Of a stretch of DNA of 64,000 bases, positions 17,420 through 25,584 are shown in pieces (position 1 is the stretch's first letter; the number at the start of each line of letters is the position of its first letter). A model generated the notes under the pieces. It saw only the letters and a program-made list of their open reading frames with translations, ran no database searches and was not told where the DNA came from. A program made the position numbers and the translations under genes. Origin of the DNA: CAZIPE01 sp964541305 (lineage in GTDB: Bacteria; Patescibacteriota; Saccharimonadia; Saccharimonadales; UBA7683); assembly GCA_964541305.1 (NCBI GenBank), contig CAZIPE010000006.1:1-64000 (forward strand), in the 5' to 3' direction.

Positions 17420-18112
17420 TTATTTAACAACAAACAGTATAAGAAATGCTACTGAGTTTTTTAGCGCATGGAGTGTAATACTCGGAATCAAGCTATTACT
17501 CTTTTCTAGTAGCCAGCAGAGTGCCAAGCTGAGTGCAAAGGTATCAAGTGCTAAATTCCACTGCAAATGTGCAACCGCGAAGACTATACTAACCACAATC
17601 ATAGTTGGCACAAATGCAATATGCTTTCTGAGACCCCTAAACAACACTCCCCTGAAAATTATCTCTTCAAAAACTGGCACAATTATCACCAAGCTGACGA
17701 ACGCAACCAAAAGTTCTATACCTGAAAGATTTTTTGCAAACCCAATATCCTGAGCTTGATTACTATCAAAACTCGGAAAAAGCTGTTTGACAATCAGTGC
17801 GAGAGCAACGGTAAAACACAGATATGCCACAAAAAGTGGAAGCACCATCAACATATTTTTAAGTGTCGGTCGCCTCCCGAAGGCTTCTTTAAGAGATGTA
17901 ATTTTACTAAACCCAAGCAGAACAACAAGCACTATCAGATTAATGGCGCTGAAGATAGCAATCTGAATATTTTGAGATGACACGAACTGCTGTAACGGTA
18001 AAAATAATAGACCACCAATAAGTTGTGCTCCAAAAAATAGCAGCACGCTCAATACTACAACAAGCAACGTACTTTGTGCCTTCTTTACGTCGCTATGTTT
18101 TTTTTCATCCAT
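17420..18112 (-). CDS. CPBP family intramembrane glutamic endopeptidase
   Basis: Membrane protease of the CAAX/Abi (CPBP, Rce1-like) family. The active-site motif EEIIFRGVLFRGL (EExxxR) is followed further on by FAVAHLQWN, whose histidine belongs to the second family motif. About seven hydrophobic helices over 230 residues. In bacteria, members process peptides or protect against bacteriocins; the substrate here is unknown. The gene ends 7 bp before rseP on the same strand (rseP being upstream), so two intramembrane proteases are next to each other. Confidence 0.9.
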   Translation of the reverse strand: MDEKKHSDVKKAQSTLLVVVLSVLLFFGAQLIGGLLFLPLQQFVSSQNIQIAIFSAINLIVLVVLLGFSKITSLKEAFGRRPTLKNMLMVLPLFVAYLCFTVALALIVKQLFPSFDSNQAQDIGFAKNLSGIELLVAFVSLVIIVPVFEEIIFRGVLFRGLRKHIAFVPTMIVVSIVFAVAHLQWNLALDTFALSLALCWLLEKSNSLIPSITLHALKNSVAFLILFVVK

Positions 18113-18119
18113 GCTAGAG

Positions 18120-19199
18120 CTAGCGCCATATTCGATTTACATCAACCACCGTAATAACGAGTGCGAGAAGCAGAAGTATAATCATACCTGTTCCATGAAT
18201 TTTTTCTTCACGCTCTTTTGTGAGGGGCTTCTTCATAACTTTGTACAGTGCCATAACAAACAATCTTCCACCATCAAGCGCGGGTATGGGCAAGCTATTC
18301 ATAACCGCCAAGCTAACTGAGATCACACCAATTAGAAACAGTACGAACACAAAACCCTGATCAGCTAGGGATTTGAGAGTTACAACAATACCAACGGGGC
18401 CTGTGACGCTCTCAGACGCCTCTTTGCCGTTGCCACTAAAAAGATTGCCAAGTGCCGTAGCGATTCCTTTATAGGTTTCAGCGGTGAATTGAATGGTTGC
18501 TCCCACGCCAACAATTGGCGCAGACCAGGTCGAACGAACAAGGGTGTTTTCACCAGGAGCGACCCCAAAATTACCTTTCTGTGGATCATTGCGAAGTAGC
18601 ACTTTTTTAGTAACTTGTTCACCATCTTTTTCATAGACTACGACCACCTCTTTACCCGCCCCAGCCGTTGTGGCTTCCCTTAGAATCTGGCTACTTGTGA
18701 TTGCTTTCCCATCAATACTTACAATTACATCTTGAACTTCGAGACCACTCGCTTCAGCTGGTGAATCTTTCTCAACTACACCGGCAAAGACTTCTTGGCG
18801 AATAACTTTTGCATCACTTTTAACCTGGAACTGATTATCAATTAATTGTGGCATACCAATAAAGGCAATGATTGTGAAGATAACTGCGGCAGCCAACCAG
18901 TTCATGAGTACACCTGCAGAAATAATTAATACTTTTTTAGAAAACGTAGCCGCACCAAATGTACCGGGTGCTGTTGCCGCATCATGCTCGCCCTTCAGCC
19001 TCACAAAACCACCGAGCGGTAGCCAGTTCAGTGTGTATGTTGTGCCGTTCTTCTTGGTGAGAACTCGAGCACGTGGCGGGAAGCCTATGCCAAATTCTTC
19101 AACCTCTACCCCGCTTCGCTTTGCAGCAATAAGATGGCCGTACTCATGCACCACCACAAGAAAGACAAAGAGTATTAAACCTACAATTACAAGTAACAT
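18120..19199 (-). CDS. rseP: Site-2 intramembrane metalloprotease, RseP family
   Basis: Zinc protease that cuts membrane-spanning substrates, for example anti-sigma factors or signal-peptide remnants. The first helix carries the zinc motif HEYGH (about residues 18-22). The family signature FGIGFPPRA and LNWLPLGGFVRLKGE follow. A PDZ domain lies at about 125-220 (VEKDSPAEASGLEVQDVIVSIDG). The second catalytic motif NSLPIPALDGGR is present. 359 residues, normal length. TATAAT at 19208-19213, inside the end of uppS, lies 8 nt before the ATG, so rseP probably has its own leaderless promoter. Confidence 0.95.
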   Translation of the reverse strand: MLLVIVGLILFVFLVVVHEYGHLIAAKRSGVEVEEFGIGFPPRARVLTKKNGTTYTLNWLPLGGFVRLKGEHDAATAPGTFGAATFSKKVLIISAGVLMNWLAAAVIFTIIAFIGMPQLIDNQFQVKSDAKVIRQEVFAGVVEKDSPAEASGLEVQDVIVSIDGKAITSSQILREATTAGAGKEVVVVYEKDGEQVTKKVLLRNDPQKGNFGVAPGENTLVRSTWSAPIVGVGATIQFTAETYKGIATALGNLFSGNGKEASESVTGPVGIVVTLKSLADQGFVFVLFLIGVISVSLAVMNSLPIPALDGGRLFVMALYKVMKKPLTKEREEKIHGTGMIILLLLALVITVVDVNRIWR

Positions 19200-19219
19200 T
19201 ATGAACTATTATATCAGAC

Positions 19220-19918
19220 TTAAGCGCCGTATCGTCGCATACGCACCGCGTAATTAGCGAAGGCATCTTCTAGATCTTGTTCGCTAAATTCAGGCCATCG
19301 TTTCTGCGTAAAATACATCTCGGCGTACGCCATACGTGCCAACATAAAATTACTTATCCGGTGTTCACCGCTAGTTCGAATCATTAAATCAATTGGCGGA
19401 ATTTCTGGATGATACAGGTAGTTCACTACCACGTCCTCGTTAATTTTTTCTTCATTAATTCCCTCTGCAATAATTTTCTTTACAGCATCAGCAATTTCCC
19501 TCAAACCTCCGTAGTTAAAACAGAGCGCCAGCGTTCCTCCTGTATTATTCTTTGAATCCTCTTCAACTTTGCGCAACGATTCAAGAACCTTTTTCGGTAC
19601 TCTTTCCTCAATACCAAGCACCACTATTTTTATATTCTCTTTAATCAACTGTTTCGCATCTTTGGTGGCAATTTTCATGGCGAGATTCATAAGATAATCA
19701 ACCTCCTCTTTAGTGCGATTCCAGTTTTCGGTTGAAAAAATGTATGCTGAAACAAATTTCACACCCTTCTTAAATGCGGACTGTGAAATTGTCTTTAGAT
19801 TATCGTAGCCCTTTCTGTGACCTACCAGCTTAGGTAAGTTATTTTCAGTTGCCCAACGACGGTTTCCGTCGAGTATGAGGCCGAGGTGTTGAGGGATTGA
19901 TTTAGTAGTTTTCAGCAT
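19220..19918 (-). CDS. uppS: Isoprenyl transferase (undecaprenyl diphosphate synthase)
   Basis: Condenses isopentenyl diphosphate units in cis into the C55 lipid carrier for peptidoglycan and other wall polymers. Catalytic aspartate in LGLILDGNRRWA (about residues 12-23), then LPKLVGHRKGYDNL, SAYIFSTENWNR, LCFNYGGLREI and the C-terminal DLMIRTSGEHRISNFML. 232 residues, full length. It lies between frr and rseP, a very common order in bacteria (frr-uppS-cdsA-rseP), but cdsA is missing here. Confidence 0.96.
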   Translation of the reverse strand: MLKTTKSIPQHLGLILDGNRRWATENNLPKLVGHRKGYDNLKTISQSAFKKGVKFVSAYIFSTENWNRTKEEVDYLMNLAMKIATKDAKQLIKENIKIVVLGIEERVPKKVLESLRKVEEDSKNNTGGTLALCFNYGGLREIADAVKKIIAEGINEEKINEDVVVNYLYHPEIPPIDLMIRTSGEHRISNFMLARMAYAEMYFTQKRWPEFSEQDLEDAFANYAVRMRRYGA

Positions 19919-19942
19919 ATATATTTATTGTTTTCGATTTTC

Positions 19943-20494
19943 TTATACGGTCATTATTTCTTGTTCTTTTGCCTTATGTGCCTCGTCTATTTGTTTTTGA
20001 AAATCGTTCATCATTTCCGTTACCTGGTTCTCAACTCGCTTTACATCATCTTCCGAGAGTTCTTTGGAGTCTTTTTTACTTTTGGCATCTTTTAGGCAAT
20101 CGTGGCGGATGTTTCGTAATGATATTTTCGCCTCTTCAATAGTATCGCTGAGTGATTTAACAATCTGTTTACGGCGCTCTTCGGTAAGAGGTGGCATTGG
20201 CACACGAATCACTCGCCCGTCATCAGTTGGGTTCAAGCCTAGGTTTTGATCATTACGAATTGAAGTAGCAATAGCCTGTAGATTACTCGGATCAAACGGC
20301 GTTATTTGAAGAAGCTGGGCTTCAGGTGCGGTGATATTTGCAACCTGATTAAGTGGTGTTGGGACGCCGTACGCCTCCACCATTACGCCCTCAATAATAG
20401 ATGGGTGTGCTCGACCAGTCCGTACCTTTTTAAGTTCATCTACCAAATGGTCTACTGCGCCTTGCATTTTAACTTTATAACTCGTTATATCCAT
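19943..20494 (-). CDS. frr: Ribosome recycling factor
   Basis: Splits the post-termination ribosome together with EF-G. 183 residues with the expected long-helix bundle; conserved stretches VRTGRAHPSIIEGVMVEAYG, ITPFDPSNLQAIATSIRN and VRIPMP-type VIRVPMPPLTEERRKQIVK. AGGAG lies about 7 nt before the ATG. It is the first gene before uppS and rseP and diverges from the M23 peptidase gene, with 75 bp between the two starts. Confidence 0.97.
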   Translation of the reverse strand: MDITSYKVKMQGAVDHLVDELKKVRTGRAHPSIIEGVMVEAYGVPTPLNQVANITAPEAQLLQITPFDPSNLQAIATSIRNDQNLGLNPTDDGRVIRVPMPPLTEERRKQIVKSLSDTIEEAKISLRNIRHDCLKDAKSKKDSKELSEDDVKRVENQVTEMMNDFQKQIDEAHKAKEQEIMTV

Positions 20495-20569
20495 AAGACT
20501 CCTTTTATTCTAAACCTATTTTAACAGATATGTTCAGATAATACTCGTGCGCTATACTATGAGGTACAC

Positions 20570-21214
20570 ATGATCAAAAAAATGTTGCCTTTCGTCTTAC
20601 TCATCATTCTGTGTGCAACCGGAATCTATGCTGGATTTCAAATTATTGAGGCAGAAAAAACGCCCAATAAAACAACCGGCGCCAATGTTCCAGTTGCCGT
20701 GGATACCACCCAAGTACCGTCGAAAAAAGTTGCACCTGTTCCTGAATTTTATGAACGAATCACAAAGAAGAAATTTAGAACATACGTTACCTTAGAAAAT
20801 TCACCAACACCACCCGAGCGATTTGTCGGCTATCACACGGGAGTTGATGTTGAATTTGAAGATGTCGAAAAAGACGTACCAGTTAAAGCGATTGCTTCGG
20901 GTACGGTGGTCTATAGCGGATACATTGACGGTTATGGTGGAGTGGTTTTGATTACGCATAAAATAAAGGGCGACGAAAGAACAGTGGTTTACGGTCATCT
21001 TGATCCCGCAAGTTTGCCTTTACTGGATAAACGGGTCAAGGCAAATGAACCGATTAGTGTGCTCGGTGATAATCGCAGTTCTGAGACAAATGGCGAAAGG
21101 AAGCATCTCCATTTTGCCATTCTCTCAGACAACAGAATCGATTTCAGGGGCTACGTCCAAGAAAAAAGCCAGCTCTCAGGCTGGCTCAATCCACTCTCGC
21201 TTAATTACGATTAG
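20570..21214 (+). CDS. M23 family (LytM-like) metallopeptidase, membrane-anchored
   Basis: Zinc endopeptidase domain acting on peptidoglycan outside the membrane. One N-terminal hydrophobic segment (residues 5-22) serves as anchor or uncleaved signal. The domain has the zinc ligands HTGVDVE (HxxxD) and HLHFAI (HxH), with VVYGHLD between them, as in LytM. 214 residues. The GAGG before the ATG and TATACT further up suggest its own promoter. It is convergent with tsf, overlapping it by 4 bp, and its last 50 bp contain the minus-strand terminator of the rpsB-tsf operon. Confidence 0.92.
   Translation: MIKKMLPFVLLIILCATGIYAGFQIIEAEKTPNKTTGANVPVAVDTTQVPSKKVAPVPEFYERITKKKFRTYVTLENSPTPPERFVGYHTGVDVEFEDVEKDVPVKAIASGTVVYSGYIDGYGGVVLITHKIKGDERTVVYGHLDPASLPLLDKRVKANEPISVLGDNRSSETNGERKHLHFAILSDNRIDFRGYVQEKSQLSGWLNPLSLNYD
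21162..21185 (-). terminator. Terminator of rpsB-tsf inside the M23 coding region
   Basis: Minus strand: perfect 6-bp stem GCCAGC/GCTGGC around a 6-nt loop (21168-21185), followed by six U (21167-21162). It lies 26 bp past the tsf stop and within the last codons of the convergent M23 gene, so those bases serve both genes. Confidence 0.75.
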
Positions 21215-21807
21215 CTCACTTGACCAAGTTCAACTCGAGCCATTTGACGAATAACCATATTCTCGCCTAACTTAGCTATCTGCTCTTTTAGTAAATCTCC
21301 AACGGTCATGTCTGGATTTTTAATAAAGGGCTGATCGAGTAAACATTTTTCGGCAAAATACTTTTTTAGCATGCCTTCCACGATATTTTCAATCATATTT
21401 TCTGGCTTTCCCTCAGCAAGCGCTTTTTCGCTAAATTCAGCCTTTTTGGCATCTCGCTCATCAGCAGGAACATTTTCAATAGAAATGTATTCTGGGCTAG
21501 CCGCTGCAACATGCATTGCAACGTCGTGTACAAAGTTCTTGAAATCATCAGTACGGGCTACAAAATCGGTTTCGCAGTTTACTTCAACAACTACTCCAAT
21601 ACGACCACTGTGAACATAGGTATCCACCATTCCCTGACGAGCTTCTCGCTCACCCTTCTTTTCTGCCTTGGTCAGGCCTTTTTTGCGCATTGCTTCAAGT
21701 GCTTTATCGAAATCACCATCAACCTCAGTAAGTGCTTTTTTTGCATCTGTCAGACCAACACCCGTAAGGTTCTTCAGTCGTTTTATATCTTCAATTGATA
21801 TTGCCAT
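21211..21807 (-). CDS. tsf: Translation elongation factor Ts
   Basis: Guanine-nucleotide exchange factor for EF-Tu. The N-terminal UBA-like helices and the signature LKNLTGVGLTDAKKAL are clear; EVNCETDFVARTDDFKNF is the core-domain motif. I took the ATG at 21807 (MAISIEDIKRL), which matches the family N-terminus; an in-frame extension upstream to 21843 has no support. 198 residues. Follows rpsB by about 51 bp, the standard rpsB-tsf operon. Confidence 0.97.
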   Translation of the reverse strand: MAISIEDIKRLKNLTGVGLTDAKKALTEVDGDFDKALEAMRKKGLTKAEKKGEREARQGMVDTYVHSGRIGVVVEVNCETDFVARTDDFKNFVHDVAMHVAAASPEYISIENVPADERDAKKAEFSEKALAEGKPENMIENIVEGMLKKYFAEKCLLDQPFIKNPDMTVGDLLKEQIAKLGENMVIRQMARVELGQVS

Positions 21808-21858
21808 ATCTAATCTATTATTCCTTTCTCGTCCTGAATTCACTTCAGACCGACTTTT

Positions 21859-22572
21859 TTATTCTTCTACTTTTGCAGTTTTCTGCTGAGCTTTTCCGTC
21901 GTTAATTGCTGAAACAACATAGTCAACCAGAAGTTGAATTGCCTTAAGGGCATCGTCGTTTGCAGGAATGACGTGATCAATAACGCTCGGATCAGCGTTG
22001 GTATCTACCACGCCAATAACTGGTACACCGAGACGCTTTGCTTCTTTGACCGCAAGATGATCAACCACTACATCGGTAACATATACGAGGCCCGGTTTGC
22101 CCTGCAGATCTTTAATTCCACCGTACAGATGATTCATATGATCAATTTCTTCTTGGAATCGTTGAACCTCAAGCTTGTTGTAGCGGCTCTCGAGCTCACC
22201 ACTTGCCATCTTATTTTCTAGATCTTTAAGATACTTAATACGACCGTTCATGGTGCCTACGTTAGTCAGCATTCCACCAACCCATCGGTTCACAACATAC
22301 GGCATACCTGTATCTTCGGCAGCCTGTTTTACTAAATCTTTTGCTTGACGCTTGGTGCCCACGAGTAACACTTGTTTACCTTCGGCTACTGTTTTTGTAA
22401 TGAGTGGCAACACCGCCTCAACTGCTTCAACCGTTTGAGCAAGATCAATGATATGATTCCCCGCTCGTTTGCTGTGAATATATGGCGCCATTTTAGGATG
22501 CCACCGACTTGTGGTGTGCCCAAAGTGAGCCCCAGCTTCTAATAGTTTTTTAATGTCTACAGATGTAGCCAT
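21859..22572 (-). CDS. rpsB: 30S ribosomal protein uS2
   Basis: Component of the small subunit head. Hallmarks: LLEAGAHFGHTTSRWHPKM at the start, IYSKRAG-like IHSKRAGNHIIDL, VLLVGTKRQAKDLV, NRWVGGMLTN and VIGVVDTNADPS. I used the ATG at 22572 (MATSVDIKKLLE) with AAAGGA 9 nt upstream; an upstream in-frame start would add 11 unrelated residues. 237 residues. tsf follows. Its leader can hide the Shine-Dalgarno (separate entry). Confidence 0.97.
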   Translation of the reverse strand: MATSVDIKKLLEAGAHFGHTTSRWHPKMAPYIHSKRAGNHIIDLAQTVEAVEAVLPLITKTVAEGKQVLLVGTKRQAKDLVKQAAEDTGMPYVVNRWVGGMLTNVGTMNGRIKYLKDLENKMASGELESRYNKLEVQRFQEEIDHMNHLYGGIKDLQGKPGLVYVTDVVVDHLAVKEAKRLGVPVIGVVDTNADPSVIDHVIPANDDALKAIQLLVDYVVSAINDGKAQQKTAKVEE

Positions 22573-22576
22573 ACAT

Positions 22577-22644
22577 AAATCCTTTCGTTCTTCACGGACG
22601 AGCAACCAGCCGAATCTAGAGTTAGATCACAACCAGAAGGATTT
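22577..22644 (-). promoter_or_regulatory. rpsB leader inverted repeat that covers the Shine-Dalgarno
   Basis: On the minus strand, AAATCCTT (22637-22644) is an exact complement of AAGGATTT (22577-22584). The second arm includes the rpsB Shine-Dalgarno, so pairing would block initiation. Autoregulation of rpsB by S2 through the leader is known in other bacteria; that this is such an element is inferred. Confidence 0.4.
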
Positions 22645-22703
22645 CCTCTCCGCTGCTTAATAGTTAACTTTTCTACTCTAACAGATTAGAATTAGATAAT
22701 CAA

Positions 22704-23129
22704 CTATCTACCAGTAGCTCTTGCATAGATTATGACGCCGAAGCCACAAGCCAATAATACCAAGCCTATCGCTTGCACAAACGAAACCTTCTCTTTAAAT
22801 ACAAAGTAACTTATGAGTGTCGATATGAAGATAGCACCACCAAAAACTACCGGAGCCACAATACCAACCTTATTAATTTCATACGCCTTATTAATAGACA
22901 TCACAAAAAATGCAATCAACATTCCAGCTATAAGTGCGTAAATTACACCTAGTTTTCCTTCTACTACTAACTTCTTACTCATAATTGGAATGAGCGCCAA
23001 CATCGGGACAATTGCCGATACTGAATTAACAATTGCTGCGACCAAGGTAGTGTTAGCATTACGAGAGGAAGCAGCTGCAAATATAATTGCCACACCGTAC
23101 AATAACATCGCTAAGATTATGTAAATCAT
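22704..23129 (-). CDS. Small EamA/DMT-superfamily membrane protein
   Basis: 141 residues with about four to five hydrophobic helices (ILAMLLYGVAIIFAAASS, ALIAGMLIAFFVMSINKA, VAPVVFGGAIFISTLISYFVF, AIGLVLLACGFGVIIYA). The last two helices match the end of one EamA half (KEKVSFVQAIGLVLLACGFGVIIYA). Five-helix half-size members must dimerise to transport. The substrate is unknown; drug or metabolite efflux are the usual roles. It reads on the minus strand ahead of rpsB, with its start 120 bp from the divergent rpmE2 gene. Confidence 0.82.
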   Translation of the reverse strand: MIYIILAMLLYGVAIIFAAASSRNANTTLVAAIVNSVSAIVPMLALIPIMSKKLVVEGKLGVIYALIAGMLIAFFVMSINKAYEINKVGIVAPVVFGGAIFISTLISYFVFKEKVSFVQAIGLVLLACGFGVIIYARATGR

Positions 23130-23147
23130 TGTACACAGTTTAGCAGA

Positions 23148-23176
23148 TTGACATTAGTACCCTCAACAGATATAAT
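23148..23176 (+). promoter_or_regulatory. Perfect-consensus promoter of rpmE2
   Basis: -35 TTGACA (23148-23153), 17-nt spacer, -10 TATAAT (23171-23176): an exact housekeeping-sigma consensus. The following 74-nt leader contains GGCC repeats that can pair (around 23209 and 23236) just before the AGGAG Shine-Dalgarno, a possible autoregulatory leader. Confidence 0.8.
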
Positions 23177-23250
23177 CAATCAGTTAATTACAAACAGCGA
23201 CTGCAGACGGCCACTGCTAACCGCTTCAACTTACGGCCAGGAGAACTCCA

Positions 23251-23670
23251 GTGAAGAAAGATCTGCACCCAACAGACTACCGACCAGTCGTGTTTCAAGA
23301 CACCTCAAGTAAATTTAGCTTTTTAACTCGTTCAACAGCAGCTACCCAAGAGACTATTAAATGGGAAGATGGCAAAGAATACCCCTTAGTTAAAGTTCAC
23401 ATTTCGAGCGCCTCCCATCCTTTCTTCACTGGTGAAGAAAAGATTGTAGATGTTGAAGGCCGCGTTGATAAGTTTAAGGCTCGAGCACTCGCTGCCGAAA
23501 AAGCACGTCAAGCAAAAGTAGATGCTGTAGCCAAGGCTGACGCAAAAAAAGCTAAGAAGACTCCAAAGAAGAAGGTAGAACCCGCACAAAATTCTAAGGA
23601 AGTTCCGGCAGAAAAGATGCTTACTAAAACTCCGGAAGCCAAAGACGAAGAAGTTCAAGAAGAAGAGTAA
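23251..23670 (+). CDS. rpmE2: 50S ribosomal protein bL31 type B with a long charged tail
   Basis: Large-subunit protein at the intersubunit bridge. The first about 80 residues are the zinc-free B type: MKKDLHPTDYRPVVFQDTSS, ETIKWEDGKEYPLVKVHISS and SASHPFFTG. The remaining about 55 residues are a low-complexity tail, first alanine/lysine-rich, then glutamate-rich, unlike ordinary bL31. The start is GTG with AGGAG 7 nt upstream. It precedes prfA, as in many Gram-positive genomes. Confidence 0.93.
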   Translation: MKKDLHPTDYRPVVFQDTSSKFSFLTRSTAATQETIKWEDGKEYPLVKVHISSASHPFFTGEEKIVDVEGRVDKFKARALAAEKARQAKVDAVAKADAKKAKKTPKKKVEPAQNSKEVPAEKMLTKTPEAKDEEVQEEE

Positions 23671-23681
23671 GCTAATTTAAG

Positions 23682-23718
23682 AAAAACACCGCTTTCATGT
23701 ATTTGAGGCGGTGTTTTT
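23682..23718 (+). terminator. Terminator after rpmE2
   Basis: AAAAACACCGC and GCGGTGTTTTT form a long stem around a 15-nt loop, ending in five U. It starts 11 bp after the rpmE2 stop and ends 3 bp before the inferred prfA -10 (TAGAAT). Confidence 0.85.
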
Positions 23719-23733
23719 AGTAGAATGAAGTAG

Positions 23734-24795
23734 ATGCAACAAGAAAATCAACAAAAATTACGAAATGAACTCATTCGGTTAGATGAGGAACTAAGCTCAC
23801 CTGATGCCTTTAACGACCCTAAAGTGGGTGAAAAGAATCGTCGTCGAGCTGAGCTTGAAGAAATAGTGACAACACTTGATCAAAAAGTATTGTTTGAGAA
23901 GCAGTTAGCCGAATCTAACGAAATTTTAAGGGGCAATGATGACGAACTGACCGAGCTTGCCAAAATAGAAATTCCTGAACTTGAACAAAAAATTGCAGTG
24001 ACCGAAGAAAAATTGTCCGAGTTATTAACCCCTAAAGACCCGAATGATCATAAAAATGCCGTTATTGAAATTCGCGCTGGTGCTGGGGGTGATGAGGCAA
24101 GCTTATTTGCCGCAGAGCTACTCCGAATGTATCTTCGCTACTGCGAAACACACGGCTTAAAAACCGAGATGATGAGTGAAAATACCAATGACACTGGTGG
24201 GTATAAAGAAGTTATTTTTGAGGTACGTGGTGTAGACGCCTACAAACAATTAAAGTTTGAAGGCGGTGTTCACCGCGTTCAACGTGTGCCTGCTACTGAA
24301 AGCCAGGGTCGTATCCATACATCAACCGCTACCGTTGCTGTCATGCCTGAAGCCGAAGAAACTGACGTGGACATTAAAGATGCAGATTTGAAGATTGATA
24401 CCTACCGCGCCTCAGGTCACGGTGGTCAGAGCGTAAACACAACTGATTCAGCCGTTCGAATTACTCACCTTCCAACCAACATTGTAGTTACTAACCAAGA
24501 TGAGAAATCGCAAATCAAAAATAAGCTCAAAGCAATGAGCGTACTGCGCTCTCGCCTGCTTCAAAAACAGATTGATGAAGCGAATGCAACACTCTCAGCC
24601 CAGCGAAAAAGCCTTATTGGCTCAGGTGACAGATCTGAGAAAATTCGAACCTACAACTTCCCCCAGGACCGCATCACTGACCACCGCATCACCTACTCTC
24701 GAAGCAATATCCCAGCTGCCATGAACGGCGAAATCGACGACATCATCGAAAAACTCCAATCCTACGAATCTCAACTAGCCCGCGAGAACTCATAA
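23734..24795 (+). CDS. prfA: Peptide chain release factor 1
   Basis: Reads UAA and UAG. 353 residues with AGAGGDEASLFAAELLRMY, RVPATESQGRIHTSTATVAV and the GGQ loop ASGHGGQSVNTTDSAVRI. TAGAAT lies 7 nt before the ATG, directly after the rpmE2 terminator, so prfA seems to be transcribed separately and leaderless. The stop overlaps the next start (TAATG), coupling it to the rRNA methyltransferase, and prmC, which methylates the GGQ glutamine, is the third gene of the run. Confidence 0.97.
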   Translation: MQQENQQKLRNELIRLDEELSSPDAFNDPKVGEKNRRRAELEEIVTTLDQKVLFEKQLAESNEILRGNDDELTELAKIEIPELEQKIAVTEEKLSELLTPKDPNDHKNAVIEIRAGAGGDEASLFAAELLRMYLRYCETHGLKTEMMSENTNDTGGYKEVIFEVRGVDAYKQLKFEGGVHRVQRVPATESQGRIHTSTATVAVMPEAEETDVDIKDADLKIDTYRASGHGGQSVNTTDSAVRITHLPTNIVVTNQDEKSQIKNKLKAMSVLRSRLLQKQIDEANATLSAQRKSLIGSGDRSEKIRTYNFPQDRITDHRITYSRSNIPAAMNGEIDDIIEKLQSYESQLARENS

Positions 24796-25580
24796 TGATA
24801 ATTTCTAGCCCGAGTAATCCCAAAATCAAATGGGTAAAGAGCTTGCATAAAAACAGCACCCGACGCAAAGAGGGTGTTTTTTTGGTTGAGGGCGCTAAAG
24901 AAATCACTCTGGCATTAGATGGTGGCTACTTGCTACATACATTGTTTGTGTGTCCTGAAGTTAGCGGGCAGGATTCAACTTTTGCATCATCAAGGTCCGT
25001 ACCCGATGCATATACTATCACTCGAGAGTGTTTTGAAAAAATTAGCTACCGATCTGGGAGCGATGGCTTGTTGGCTGTTTTTCAGGCAAAAGAACGAACT
25101 CTAAATGAACTGAATTTTAGTGATAATCCCCTTTTTATCGTAGTCGAAGCTGTTGAAAAACCAGGAAACTTGGGTGCAATCATACGAACCGCAGACGGAT
25201 GCGGTGCAGATGCGGTTATTGTCTGCGACGAGAAAGCAGATATATATAACCCCAATGCTATACGTTCTAGCGTAGGAACATTGTTTACTACACAAATTGC
25301 AGTTACAGATAATCAGAGTTTGCTCAATTTTTTAGGGCAGCATGAAGTGTCGGCTTTTGGTGCAACACTATCGAGTGCATCAAAGCTTTATACAGATGTA
25401 GATCTTACTCGCCCGCTCGCCCTTATTCTAGGTGCCGAACATGAAGGATTGAGCGAATTTTGGCAAGATAATTCTGAGCCTATTATGATACCGATGAACG
25501 GCGTAAACGACTCGTTAAATGTGAGTAACGCGGCGGCAATCTTAGCGTACGAAGTCGTTCGTCAACGAAACCAAGGCTAA
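24795..25580 (+). CDS. TrmH/SpoU family RNA 2'-O-methyltransferase
   Basis: Knotted SAM-dependent methyltransferase for rRNA or tRNA ribose. An N-terminal substrate-binding domain (SNPKIKWVKSLHKN, REGVFLVEGAKE-like KEGVFLVEGAKE) precedes the SPOUT domain with motif 1 EAVEKPGNLGAIIRTADG, motif 2 LALILGAEHEGLS and motif 3 IPMNGVNDSLNVSNAAAIL. 261 residues. Its start overlaps the prfA stop. It resembles 23S rRNA methyltransferases of the RlmB/TsnR group; the exact target nucleotide is not readable. Confidence 0.93.
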   Translation: MIISSPSNPKIKWVKSLHKNSTRRKEGVFLVEGAKEITLALDGGYLLHTLFVCPEVSGQDSTFASSRSVPDAYTITRECFEKISYRSGSDGLLAVFQAKERTLNELNFSDNPLFIVVEAVEKPGNLGAIIRTADGCGADAVIVCDEKADIYNPNAIRSSVGTLFTTQIAVTDNQSLLNFLGQHEVSAFGATLSSASKLYTDVDLTRPLALILGAEHEGLSEFWQDNSEPIMIPMNGVNDSLNVSNAAAILAYEVVRQRNQG

Positions 25581-25584
25581 AAAT

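Noticed and set aside
24850..24885. Terminator-like hairpin CACCC/GGGTG with seven T inside the TrmH-family gene
   Set aside because: It lies in codons for the conserved REGVFLVEG-like motif and would cut the gene off; most likely a coding coincidence.
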